Below, piece after piece: positions 1-6,161 of a stretch of 13,877 nucleotides of DNA (positions within the stretch are counted from its first letter, which is position 1; every line of letters starts with the position of its first letter). Source of the stretch: DATAVB01 sp040414495 (GTDB lineage Bacteria; Actinomycetota; Actinomycetes; Mycobacteriales; QHCD01); contig JBEDUI010000214.1 in the NCBI GenBank assembly GCA_040414495.1, forward strand, positions 1 through 13,877. Direction: 5' to 3'. Under the pieces are notes generated by a model. That model did no database searches. It was not told where the DNA came from and saw nothing but the letters and a program-made list of their open reading frames with translations. A program made the translations under genes and the position numbers.

Positions 1-90
1 TACCATTCCTCTTGGCCCGTTGGCTGCGGCCGCCAATGCGGTACCACCGTTCCCTTTATCTCCTTCATCGCAAAGCAAAACTCGCCGACC

Positions 91-192
91 CGCGACGCAC
101 CTCACTACAGCGACCGTGACACCAGAGCAAATTCGCCGCCCCGCGACGCACCCCACTGCAGCGACCGTGACACCAGAGCAAATTCGGCCGTC
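91..192. repeat. Two 51-bp direct repeat units, left array, reverse-oriented
   Basis: Two imperfect copies of a 51-bp unit start at 91 and 142. Each begins CGCGACGCAC, contains CTRCAGCGACCGTGAC (105-120 and 156-171) and continues ACCAGAGCAAATTCG. The CTGCAGCGACCGTGAC core is the reverse complement, bar one base, of the core of the units that follow from 208, so the repeat changes orientation here. The 51-bp period is also the dominant period of the array at the right end of the window. No coding sequence is supported in positions 1-630. Confidence 0.85.
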
Positions 193-223
193 CAAAACGA
201 CCGCCCTGTCACGCTCGCTGCAG
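156..223. repeat. Inverted-repeat core at the orientation switch, left array
   Basis: Arms CTGCAGCGACCGTGAC (156-171) and GTCACGCTCGCTGCAG (208-223) are complementary at 15 of 16 positions and flank a 36-nt loop (172-207) starting ACCAGAGCAA. A second copy with the same arm length, the same loop length and a related loop sequence lies at 13441-13508. The outermost pair is C-G here and T-A there, a compensatory change. Whether it folds as RNA or cruciform DNA, or is only a footprint of how the array grew, cannot be told from one locus. Confidence 0.8.
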
Positions 224-576
224 TCGGTGCCTAACGACCAGCCCTCTTGTCACGGTCGCTGCAGTCGGTACGCAAACACCGACCCTCTTGTCACGCTCGC
301 TGCAGTCGGTACGCAAAGACCGACCCTCTTGTCACGGTCGCTGCAGTCGGTACGCAAAGACCGACCCTCTTGTCACGGTCGCTGCAGTCGGCACGCAAAG
401 ACCGACCCTCTTGTCACGGTCGCTGCAGTCGGCGCCTAACGACCAGCTCTCTTGTCACGCTCGCTGCAGTCGGCGCCTAACGACCAGCTCCCCTGCCACG
501 CTCGCTGCAGTCGGTACGGAAACACCGTTCCCCTTGTCCCGCTCGCCGCAGTCAGGGCGCGCGAAGCCCACGCAGC
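208..576. repeat. Nine tandem 41-bp repeat units, left array
   Basis: Units start at 208, 249, 290, 331, 372, 413, 454, 495 and 536, an exact 41-bp step. The core is GTCACGSTCGCTGCAGTCGG. Units at 249-372 carry the tail TACGCAAAGACCGACC and contain the stem GTCGGT-N8-ACCGAC. Units at 208, 413 and 454 carry the tail GCCTAACGACC, with a shorter GTCG-N8-CGAC stem. The last unit is degenerate and reads CAGTCAGGGCGCGCG, which resembles the right-end array (CAATCAGGGCGAGCG). Because 41 is not a multiple of 3, the array stays open in all three plus frames; I see no credible protein. Confidence 0.9.
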
Positions 577-603
577 AACAGGACCCGAGGCCCCGCACCA
601 TCA

Positions 604-616
604 GTCCATAGTGGAC
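604..616 (-). terminator. Weak hairpin just past the IclR stop
   Basis: GTCCA-TAG-TGGAC forms a 5-bp stem with a 3-nt loop, 15 nt beyond the stop codon of the minus-strand IclR gene. No T-tract follows, so it is at best a weak or factor-assisted terminator. Confidence 0.2.
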
Positions 617-630
617 AGTCGCAGCTGGAT

Positions 631-1497
631 TTACGGCTGCCCGTCGGTAGCGCCGAGCGAACGCTGCACGATCCGTAATGCGGCGACGAAATCCTCGTCC
701 GCGGCCAGGTTCGCGGCCACCTCGCGCAGCTGCTCGACAAAAATACCTTGCCGGGCCGGGGTGAACTCCCCCGCTGGCCCGGAAACGCTGATCGCGGCCG
801 GACATTCATCGTCAACCGGAACGCCGACCGCCACGCTGCGCAGCCCCACAGTGTGTTCGCCATCGTCGAGCGCATAACCGCGACGCACCGCCTTACGCAG
901 GTCGCGGGTCAACGCGGCCAACGACGTGATCGTATTGTCGGTGCGGGCCGGGAACGGTTCAGCCGGTGTGCGGCCGGGCCACAATGCTGGGTCCAATCTG
1001 GACAGCAACAGCTTGCCCAGACCGGTACGGTAGGCAGCCTCGCGCGCACCAGGATAAGTCGTGAATCGCAATTGACGGTCCGGCTCGCTGACGCAGATAT
1101 GCAGCACCTGGTCGCCGTCGAGCACGCCCAGCTCCGTGGTCTGGCCGAGATTCATTGCGACCGGCCGTAAATACATTTCGGCCACGGCCGATAAATCCAA
1201 CGCGGAAACGTAGGCCGTCGCCAGCCGCTGTACCTTGTGCCCGAGCCGATAGGTGGGACGATCGTCAATCCGCACCACGTACTCCATTTCGGTGAGTACG
1301 CTAAGCAATCGGACCAATGTGCTCTTCGGTAATGCCGTCGCGGAAGCGAATTCGGTCAGCGTCTGCGGGGCTGAACGTTCGGCCAACAACTCCAGTAACG
1401 CCAACCCGCGGGCCAGGGCGTTCGCGTGATAATTCGCCGACGCCGGTCGCATGTCGTCGACCGAAACCCGGTCGCCGGCGTTCACCGTTCTGGCCAC
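631..1497 (-). CDS. IclR-family transcriptional regulator
   Basis: A 288-residue DNA-binding regulator of the IclR family, whose members sense small carbon metabolites and repress or activate neighbouring catabolic genes. An N-terminal winged helix-turn-helix spans residues 25-85 (ALPKSTLVRLLSVL is the recognition-helix region; YRLGHKVQRLA the wing end). The C-terminal effector domain covers about 100-270, with the family-typical GLGKLLL, GYALDDGEHTVGLRSVAV and AISVSGP segments. The GTG start at 1497 is chosen because AGGAGG lies 7 nt upstream (1505-1510) and the length then fits the family; the frame stays open to 1794, but that extension has no IclR similarity. It is transcribed toward the left repeat array, and a 355-nt gap lies upstream. 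Its ligand and targets cannot be read from the window; no catabolic operon is adjacent. Confidence 0.93.
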   Translation of the reverse strand: MARTVNAGDRVSVDDMRPASANYHANALARGLALLELLAERSAPQTLTEFASATALPKSTLVRLLSVLTEMEYVVRIDDRPTYRLGHKVQRLATAYVSALDLSAVAEMYLRPVAMNLGQTTELGVLDGDQVLHICVSEPDRQLRFTTYPGAREAAYRTGLGKLLLSRLDPALWPGRTPAEPFPARTDNTITSLAALTRDLRKAVRRGYALDDGEHTVGLRSVAVGVPVDDECPAAISVSGPAGEFTPARQGIFVEQLREVAANLAADEDFVAALRIVQRSLGATDGQP

Positions 1498-1672
1498 GAT
1501 GCTGCCTCCTGCTCGTCGAACGCGGATCCGAGCCGCCCGCAGTATGCCCGACCGCCGCGGGCACCTGGCGGAGAATGGTAGGACGATGTGGACCCGGGTC
1601 GGGCCACAATCCCGCCAATTCCAGCAATGCACCACTCGGGTCGGACCGTGCCGTCCCGCCAGTGACCCCGAA

Positions 1673-1688
1673 ACGATATCGTGCACGA
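1673..1688. promoter_or_regulatory. Overlapping palindromes upstream of IclR, possible operator
   Basis: Two perfect 10-bp palindromes overlap by 4 bp: ACGATATCGT (1673-1682) and TCGTGCACGA (1679-1688). They lie about 180 nt upstream of the IclR start in the gene-free stretch 1498-1852. IclR proteins commonly bind palindromes near their own gene, so autoregulation is a reasonable guess. I see no convincing -35/-10 pair, and nothing else clear in this gap. Confidence 0.3.
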
Positions 1689-1817
1689 CCAACCACAGTG
1701 ACGGCGATACTGAATCAGTGAGTCTCGTGATGCAACCCGTACAGAAATACCCGGCGACATTTACGGCCGGATTTCCAGGATGCGACGAGCGCAATTCCGA
1801 ACGCGACAGTCGTACGG

Positions 1818-1832
1818 CGGTCTGTTGGACCG
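1818..1832 (-). terminator. Weak hairpin past the Clp N-domain gene
   Basis: CGGTC-TGTTG-GACCG gives a 5-bp stem and 5-nt loop, about 20 nt beyond the stop of the minus-strand Clp N-domain gene. There is no T-tract, so terminator function is only a possibility. Confidence 0.2.
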
Positions 1833-1852
1833 ACCGTCCCCGGATAATTGGG

Positions 1853-2434
1853 TTAAGCGGAAATGTCGCCGTCAGGATCGATGCCGTGCCGCTGTAACAG
1901 CGACCGCAGGCGGCCGATTTCGGCCCGCAGCGACTGCCTGTCCTCTGTGGGCAGTACAGTCGGCGGGGCCGGTTCGGAATTCGGGGTCTGGTCGACCACT
2001 CCGGTACGAACCAGAGCCAGCACGACCTCGCGAGCCCGGGGCAGATCCGCGCCCAGCGCCATCAGGATCTGGGCCGCCACGCCACCGCCCTCCCGAATTA
2101 CGCCGAGCAGGATGTGTTCGGTGCCGATGGAGTTGCTTTTCAGCCCGACCGCCTCGCGCAGCGACAGCTCCAGCGCCTTCTTGGCCCTCGGGGTGAACGG
2201 CACATGACCGCGTACCGGTTGCGCACCGCGCCCGATGATCTCGGTGAGCTGTTCGCGCACCTGTTCGGTACTGACTCCCAGCGTGCTCAGCGCGGCCGTC
2301 GCTACCCCGTGCGGTTCGTCCATCAAGCCGAGTAACAGATGTTCGGTGCCGATATAGGCGTGGTTGAAGGAACGCGCTTCCTGCTGGGCGAGGACGATCA
2401 CCGCACGTGCGGCGTCGGTAAACCGTTCGAACAC
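1853..2434 (-). CDS. Stand-alone Clp N-domain protein (ClpC N-terminal-like, ClpC2-type)
   Basis: A 193-residue protein made of the two Clp_N repeats found at the front of ClpC, with no AAA+ ATPase modules. Repeat 1 contains IGTEHLLLGLM (28-38) and repeat 2 IGTEHILLGVI (103-113). A charged helix (about 165-185, RQSLRAEIGRLRSLLQRHG) may be a short coiled coil. The GTG start at 2434 gives the canonical ClpC beginning (FERFTDAARAVIVLAQQEA), and GAAGGAG sits 8 nt upstream; an ORF start at 2575 is less likely. Clp N domains bind adaptors, substrates and ClpC-targeting antibiotics. Mycobacterial ClpC2 is a comparable ATPase-less protein reported to protect ClpC1 from such compounds. Here the role could be adaptor, decoy or regulator; that is inference. 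It is divergent from the flavoprotein gene across a 204-nt gap. Confidence 0.92.
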   Translation of the reverse strand: MFERFTDAARAVIVLAQQEARSFNHAYIGTEHLLLGLMDEPHGVATAALSTLGVSTEQVREQLTEIIGRGAQPVRGHVPFTPRAKKALELSLREAVGLKSNSIGTEHILLGVIREGGGVAAQILMALGADLPRAREVVLALVRTGVVDQTPNSEPAPPTVLPTEDRQSLRAEIGRLRSLLQRHGIDPDGDISA

Positions 2435-2492
2435 GCTGGGCACTCCTTCATCGGCACGCCACCGGTTACTGCCAAGAGCGGTGTACACACTC

Positions 2493-2517
2493 TTTGCGCA
2501 CGCGTTCGTTGCGCAAA
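2493..2517. promoter_or_regulatory. TTTGCGC...GCGCAAA inverted repeat
   Basis: Perfect 7-bp arms TTTGCGC (2493-2499) and GCGCAAA (2511-2517) are separated by 11 nt in the divergent region between the Clp N-domain gene and the reductase gene. The arms also contain TTGCGCA as a direct repeat with 15-bp spacing. An 8-bp palindrome, GTGTACAC, lies alongside at 2481-2488. The position suits an operator for the Clp N-domain gene; the protein that might bind is unknown. Confidence 0.3.
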
Positions 2518-2540
2518 CCCAAGTCCCCGACGTCTTCGGT

Positions 2541-2553
2541 CTATCAGTGATAG
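2541..2553. promoter_or_regulatory. tet-operator-like palindrome CTATCAGTGATAG
   Basis: A perfect 13-bp palindrome (odd centre) in the 204-nt divergent gap. It is identical to the central 13 bp of the classic tetO2 operator. No TetR-family gene is in the window. It lies about 107 nt upstream of the Clp N-domain start and 86 nt upstream of the reductase start, a fit for an operator controlling either promoter. A chance palindrome is not excluded. Confidence 0.35.
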
Positions 2554-2638
2554 CAATACCCACCAGCAACGGCAACGCCTTCGCAAATAATGTGCGAGCG
2601 GCGAGGCCGAGACGACCGTGGCAGACTAGGCGATCGAC

Positions 2639-3826
2639 GTGAACAGCAGAATTGTGATCGTGGGCGCGGGCCTGGCCGGTCTGCGGGCCGCGCAGGAGCT
2701 ACGCGGCCAGGGCTTCACCGACGAGATCGTCGTCATCGGGGCCGAGCCGCACCGACCGTACGACCGGCCGCCACTGTCCAAAGATTTGTTGCTGGGCCGC
2801 GTCACGTCGGACGACATCGTGCTGTTGCCGGCCGATCAGGAGGCTGAACTCGGGGTCGAGTGGCAGCTGGGCCGCGCGGTGACCGGCATCCGCAATTCGA
2901 GTGTGGACGGTTTCACCGTGCAACTCGATGACGGCGAACCGCTGATCGCGGCCGGTGTCGTGTTGGCGACCGGCGCCAAAGCCCGTCAGCTGCCACTGAC
3001 CGAGCTATCGGGCATCCACACCCTACGGACGATCGAAGATTCGCTGGCCCTGCGCGCGGCATTGCGCCCGGGCGCACGGCTGACGATTGTCGGCGCCGGG
3101 TTGATCGGCGCGGAGGTAGCGGCGGCCGCCAGCATGCTCGGCGCCGAGGTCACCGTCGTCGAGGTCGACGCCGATCCATTCACCCGCCTCTTTGACCCGA
3201 GCGTGGCCGCCTTGCTGCGGACCGTACACGCCGAGCACGGCGTCACCCTGCGCCCGGCCACTTCCCTCACCGAGGTCATCGGGTCCGACCGGATCGAGGC
3301 GGTACAGCTCTCAGACGGAACCCGGCTGGAGACCGACGTACTGCTGGTCAGTGTGGGCGCGGTGCCCGAGGTCGGTCTGCTCGCCGGTTCACAAGTGGCC
3401 CAGGACCAGGGCGTACTCACCGACGAGGCCGGGCGGACCAACGTGCCAGGCATCGTGGCGGCCGGCGATGTGGCCCGGTACCGCAATCGCGCCGGCGACA
3501 ACGCCAACTCATGGGTCAGGTACGAGCACTGGACCAACGCGCGGGATATGCCGCCGGTCGCGGTGACCGCGCTGCTGGGCTACCTGCGCGGCGAACCGGT
3601 CAGCGCCGTGCACGAGCCGGTGCCGTATTTCTGGTCCGATCAGTACGGCCACCACATTCAGGTCGCCGGGCGGGTCTCCCCCGACGATGCCATCACGCTC
3701 GTCGAGGGCGGGCTGGACGAGCGACGGTTCGTGGTAAGGCACGAACGGGCCGGCAGCCCGGTCGCGGTCGTAGCCTGGGATAGCCCGCGTACATTCAACC
3801 GGCAACGCAGAGCGCTTCGTCGCTGA
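2639..3826 (+). CDS. Ferredoxin/rhodocoxin reductase-like NAD(P)H:FAD oxidoreductase
   Basis: A 395-residue soluble flavoprotein that should pass electrons from NAD(P)H through FAD to a small ferredoxin, typically serving a P450 or Rieske oxygenase. The FAD-binding GAGLAG motif is at 9-14, followed by YDRPPLSK (41-48). The NAD(P)-binding GAGLIG motif is at 152-157, GDVA (276-279) contacts FAD, and EHW lies near 296-298. The C-terminal reductase_C domain starts at about 327 (PVPYFWSDQYGHHIQ). The length is normal for the family. It starts with GTG at 2639 with only a weak TAGG-like SD. No ferredoxin, P450 or oxygenase gene is in the window, so its partner is encoded elsewhere. The ROK gene follows 73 nt downstream on the same strand, but a hairpin lies between them. 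Confidence 0.92.
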   Translation: MNSRIVIVGAGLAGLRAAQELRGQGFTDEIVVIGAEPHRPYDRPPLSKDLLLGRVTSDDIVLLPADQEAELGVEWQLGRAVTGIRNSSVDGFTVQLDDGEPLIAAGVVLATGAKARQLPLTELSGIHTLRTIEDSLALRAALRPGARLTIVGAGLIGAEVAAAASMLGAEVTVVEVDADPFTRLFDPSVAALLRTVHAEHGVTLRPATSLTEVIGSDRIEAVQLSDGTRLETDVLLVSVGAVPEVGLLAGSQVAQDQGVLTDEAGRTNVPGIVAAGDVARYRNRAGDNANSWVRYEHWTNARDMPPVAVTALLGYLRGEPVSAVHEPVPYFWSDQYGHHIQVAGRVSPDDAITLVEGGLDERRFVVRHERAGSPVAVVAWDSPRTFNRQRRALRR

Positions 3827-3853
3827 GTTCTCGGCTTAGAATCATTCGGGCCG

Positions 3854-3868
3854 CCGACACCACGTCGG
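3854..3868 (+). terminator. Small hairpin between reductase and ROK genes
   Basis: CCGAC-ACCAC-GTCGG forms a 5-bp stem and 5-nt loop 28 nt beyond the reductase stop. There is no T-tract. It may be a weak terminator or part of a regulatory site with the neighbouring palindrome at 3872. Confidence 0.25.
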
Positions 3869-3871
3869 ATC

Positions 3872-3885
3872 TTCCGGCGCCGGAA
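3872..3885. promoter_or_regulatory. 14-bp perfect palindrome at the ROK ribosome-binding region
   Basis: TTCCGGCGCCGGAA is perfectly self-complementary and ends 14 nt before the ROK ATG. It runs into the purine-rich SD (GGAAAGGGG), whose first bases it shares. It could be an operator or a translational control element. Confidence 0.35.
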
Positions 3886-3899
3886 AGGGGAAATACGGC

Positions 3900-4928
3900 A
3901 TGCCTAGTGCGGATCCGTGGGTGGTCGTCGGTTTGGACAACGGCGGCACCGCCAACAACGCGACGGTGCTGGACAGCAACGGAAAGTTTCTCGTCGACAC
4001 GCTCGTCGAGACACCCAGTTGCGTATTGGACGGCCCGCGTACCGCGGTTGCCTGCTTGGCCGATTCGCTGGACAACGTGCTCTCGCAGACCGGCTGGTCC
4101 CGGTCGGCGGTGCGCGCGGTCGGTCTGGATACGCCCGGCCCGGCCAGCGCCGACGGCGTCATGTCCTCAAAAGGCGCCACCAATTTCTCCGCCACCGAGT
4201 GGCACGGCTACGACTACCGCGGCGCGCTGGAAGAGCTGCTCGGCCTTCCGGTCATTTACAACAACGACGGAAACGCGGCCGCGCTCTATGCGCACCACGC
4301 GCAGTTCGGCGCTGACGCGGCCGCCCATTCCTCGATTTCGGCCATTGTCGGAACGGGCCTGGGCGGCGGCGTGATCGAGGCGGGTCGTATCGTCACCGGC
4401 GCGGCCGGAATGGCCGGCGAGCTGGGCCACGTACAAATTCCGATGCAGGGCCTGCTCGCGGATGATCAGCCGATTCCCAGCTGCAACTGCGGTTTCGCCG
4501 GCGACGTCGAGAGCATCGCATCGTTGACCGCGATCACCAACAACCTCCTGCCGTATTGGTTGAGCCGATTTCCCGGTCACCCGTTGGCCGACGTTCCGGT
4601 GGAAAAGGCGGCCAAGCTGGTCCGTTCCTACGGCGAAGACGGCGACCCGATGGCGTTGCGGATCTTCGAGCAGCAGGCGATCGCGCTGGGCCGACTCAAT
4701 ACGTTGGCGGCCAATTTCCTGGACCCCAGTGCGTATTTCCTCGGCGGTGGTGTGGTCGAGGCCAAGCCGCATTTCCGGGAATGGTTCCTGGCCAAGGTAC
4801 GGGAGAATTCCGTACTGCGTGAAGAACAGGAAAAGGTCGCGATCTTCGCTCTGGTCCCGGATCTGGATATGGCTGGTGCCCGCGGCGCCGCCGTTGCCGC
4901 GCTGGAGTCCGTGCAAGCGGCCTTATAA
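3900..4928 (+). CDS. ROK-family protein (sugar kinase-like, no HTH)
   Basis: A 342-residue cytoplasmic protein of the ROK family (repressors, ORFs, sugar kinases). It starts directly with the kinase fold, so it is not a ROK repressor. Phosphate-binding DNGGT is at 13-17 and the likely catalytic Asp is D123 in NNDGN. GTGLGGG is at 151-157, and sugar-binding E174 and H177 lie in GELGH. The zinc motif is incomplete: C195 and C197 are present (CNCG), but the position of the usual third Cys is D202 (GDVES). The start ATG has GGAAAGGGG upstream. The stop overlaps the convergent VOC gene by 6 nt. The substrate is unknown; glucokinase or N-acylhexosamine kinase activity is possible from the family, but the altered zinc site argues for caution. 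Confidence 0.9.
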   Translation: MPSADPWVVVGLDNGGTANNATVLDSNGKFLVDTLVETPSCVLDGPRTAVACLADSLDNVLSQTGWSRSAVRAVGLDTPGPASADGVMSSKGATNFSATEWHGYDYRGALEELLGLPVIYNNDGNAAALYAHHAQFGADAAAHSSISAIVGTGLGGGVIEAGRIVTGAAGMAGELGHVQIPMQGLLADDQPIPSCNCGFAGDVESIASLTAITNNLLPYWLSRFPGHPLADVPVEKAAKLVRSYGEDGDPMALRIFEQQAIALGRLNTLAANFLDPSAYFLGGGVVEAKPHFREWFLAKVRENSVLREEQEKVAIFALVPDLDMAGARGAAVAALESVQAAL

Positions 4929-6161
4929 CTGCCCGAGATAGAACCGGGTGCCCTGGTCGTCGACGCATTCGGAGGTAATTCCGTACGGCTGCTGTTCCGG
5001 GTCGGTGGCCTGACCGCCCGCGTCCCGGACCCGCTGCACTGTCGCGGCGATATCGGCGACCCGCCACATCGGCACCGTGGTGGCGGGCGAATTGCCACCG
5101 GCCAGCCCGGACATCGGGAACACGTCCTCGATTTGCCAGCCGTCGGAAACCCGGCCAGGCGTGAACCGCCAGCCCAGCACCGAGCCGTAGAACGCCCGCG
5201 CCTTGGCCGAATCCGGCACCTGGAACGTGATGTAGGCCAGCTCGCCCATGCCACCGCCGGCGGCCCGGCCGGCATCCGGCTCGAGTTCGACCACGGCGAA
5301 GTCGATGCCCTGATCGTCCACGCATTCGGCCACCAGACCGAACGGCTCGCGGGTCGGCGGCTGAGCCCGGCCACCGGCGGCCCGGACCCGCTCCACAGCT
5401 GCCGCGACGTCATCGACCGCGTAGCAGCAGAACAGCGTGCTGCGCGGCTGACCGCCAAATACACCCTGCGGCGGCGTGACGTCCCGAACCCGCCGGGCCC
5501 GGCCGGCCTGAGCGCCGGCGAAATTCCAACCCAATACCGCGGTAAAGAAATTCGCCGCCCGTTCGGCGTCCGGCACCCACAGCGAGGTGTACGCGATATC
5601 CCCGTGCCGGAAACGCAATTCGGTCGGCAACGGCGTACGGATCATCCAACGGTGACCGAACGGGTCGAATACCGTTCCGCTGCGATAACCGTAATTCTCA
5701 TAAACTGTACCGGAAAGCCGGCCGCCATTCTCCACCGCGGTGGCGATCGTGGCATCGACGTCCTCGACCGTGATGGCCAAACCGGTCGAGGAGAATTCCG
5801 GTGTGGGCGCGCGCAGCGCCGGCGGGAATTCCTCGGCCAAATACAGCGCGCCGGCGCCGATTGACAATTCGGCGTGGCCGAGTTTTCCATCCGGCATCCA
5901 GTACGGCTCACCGGCCAGTTCGGCTCCGAAAACCCTTACGTACCAATCGATCGCGCGTCGTCCATCTTGGACAGTCAGGTACGGAATCGCGGCTCCCAGT
6001 CGAGCCTGGATCCTCGGTTCGGAAATAGTTGAGGTGGACACGGCAACTCCTCGGGGAAGGTCGAGCGCGCGAACCAGTCGCGCGCGCAGGCGGGCGGCGA
6101 ACGCCGGGTCGGGGTCGGCCGGCGTGATCGGCGCCCGCAGCGCCTCAAACGGATCAGGCAC
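4923..6161 (-). CDS. Three-domain VOC (glyoxalase-fold) protein coupled to ECF sigma factor
   Basis: A 412-residue protein with a short Pro/Arg-rich N-terminal segment (1-45, DPFEALRAPITP then AARLRARLVRAL) and three VOC domains at about 55-175, 186-293 and 306-412. Domain 1 is PhnB-like (WYVRVFGAE, VFDPFGHRW). Domains 2 and 3 are internal duplicates, sharing ECVDDQG near 279-285 and 398-404 and FY/FFxxVLGW near their starts. VOC proteins bind metals and small hydrophobic ligands or act as dioxygenases or resistance proteins. The start is GTG at 6161, because GAGGAGG lies 6 nt upstream; this makes an 8-nt overlap with the sigma gene and implies translational coupling. A ligand-sensing partner of the sigma factor is an attractive inference but unproven. 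The upstream in-frame ATG at 6194 lies inside the sigma gene and is less likely. Confidence 0.9.
   Translation of the reverse strand: MPDPFEALRAPITPADPDPAFAARLRARLVRALDLPRGVAVSTSTISEPRIQARLGAAIPYLTVQDGRRAIDWYVRVFGAELAGEPYWMPDGKLGHAELSIGAGALYLAEEFPPALRAPTPEFSSTGLAITVEDVDATIATAVENGGRLSGTVYENYGYRSGTVFDPFGHRWMIRTPLPTELRFRHGDIAYTSLWVPDAERAANFFTAVLGWNFAGAQAGRARRVRDVTPPQGVFGGQPRSTLFCCYAVDDVAAAVERVRAAGGRAQPPTREPFGLVAECVDDQGIDFAVVELEPDAGRAAGGGMGELAYITFQVPDSAKARAFYGSVLGWRFTPGRVSDGWQIEDVFPMSGLAGGNSPATTVPMWRVADIAATVQRVRDAGGQATDPEQQPYGITSECVDDQGTRFYLGQL

Noticed and set aside
208..576. CRISPR array
   Set aside because: The whole 41-bp unit is conserved, so there are no unique spacers, and no cas genes are nearby.
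20..611. Several plus-strand frames of 77-139 codons rich in SRSLQS / CHGRCSR repeats
   Set aside because: They are translations of the 41-bp tandem array. As 41 is not a multiple of 3, all three frames read through it with the same repeated peptide. No SD, no codon bias, no family.
1498..1794. N-terminal extension of the IclR frame
   Set aside because: The 99 extra residues are Arg/Cys/Pro-rich with no domain, and a GTG with a strong SD sits at 1497.
2435..2575. Upstream ATG of the Clp N-domain frame
   Set aside because: ClpC-like proteins start at FERFTD, and the SD places the start at 2434. The extension would cover the tetO-like palindrome and other operator-like sites.
4167..4916. 249-codon minus-strand frame opposite the ROK gene
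   Set aside because: Antisense shadow with no domain; the ROK reading is unambiguous.
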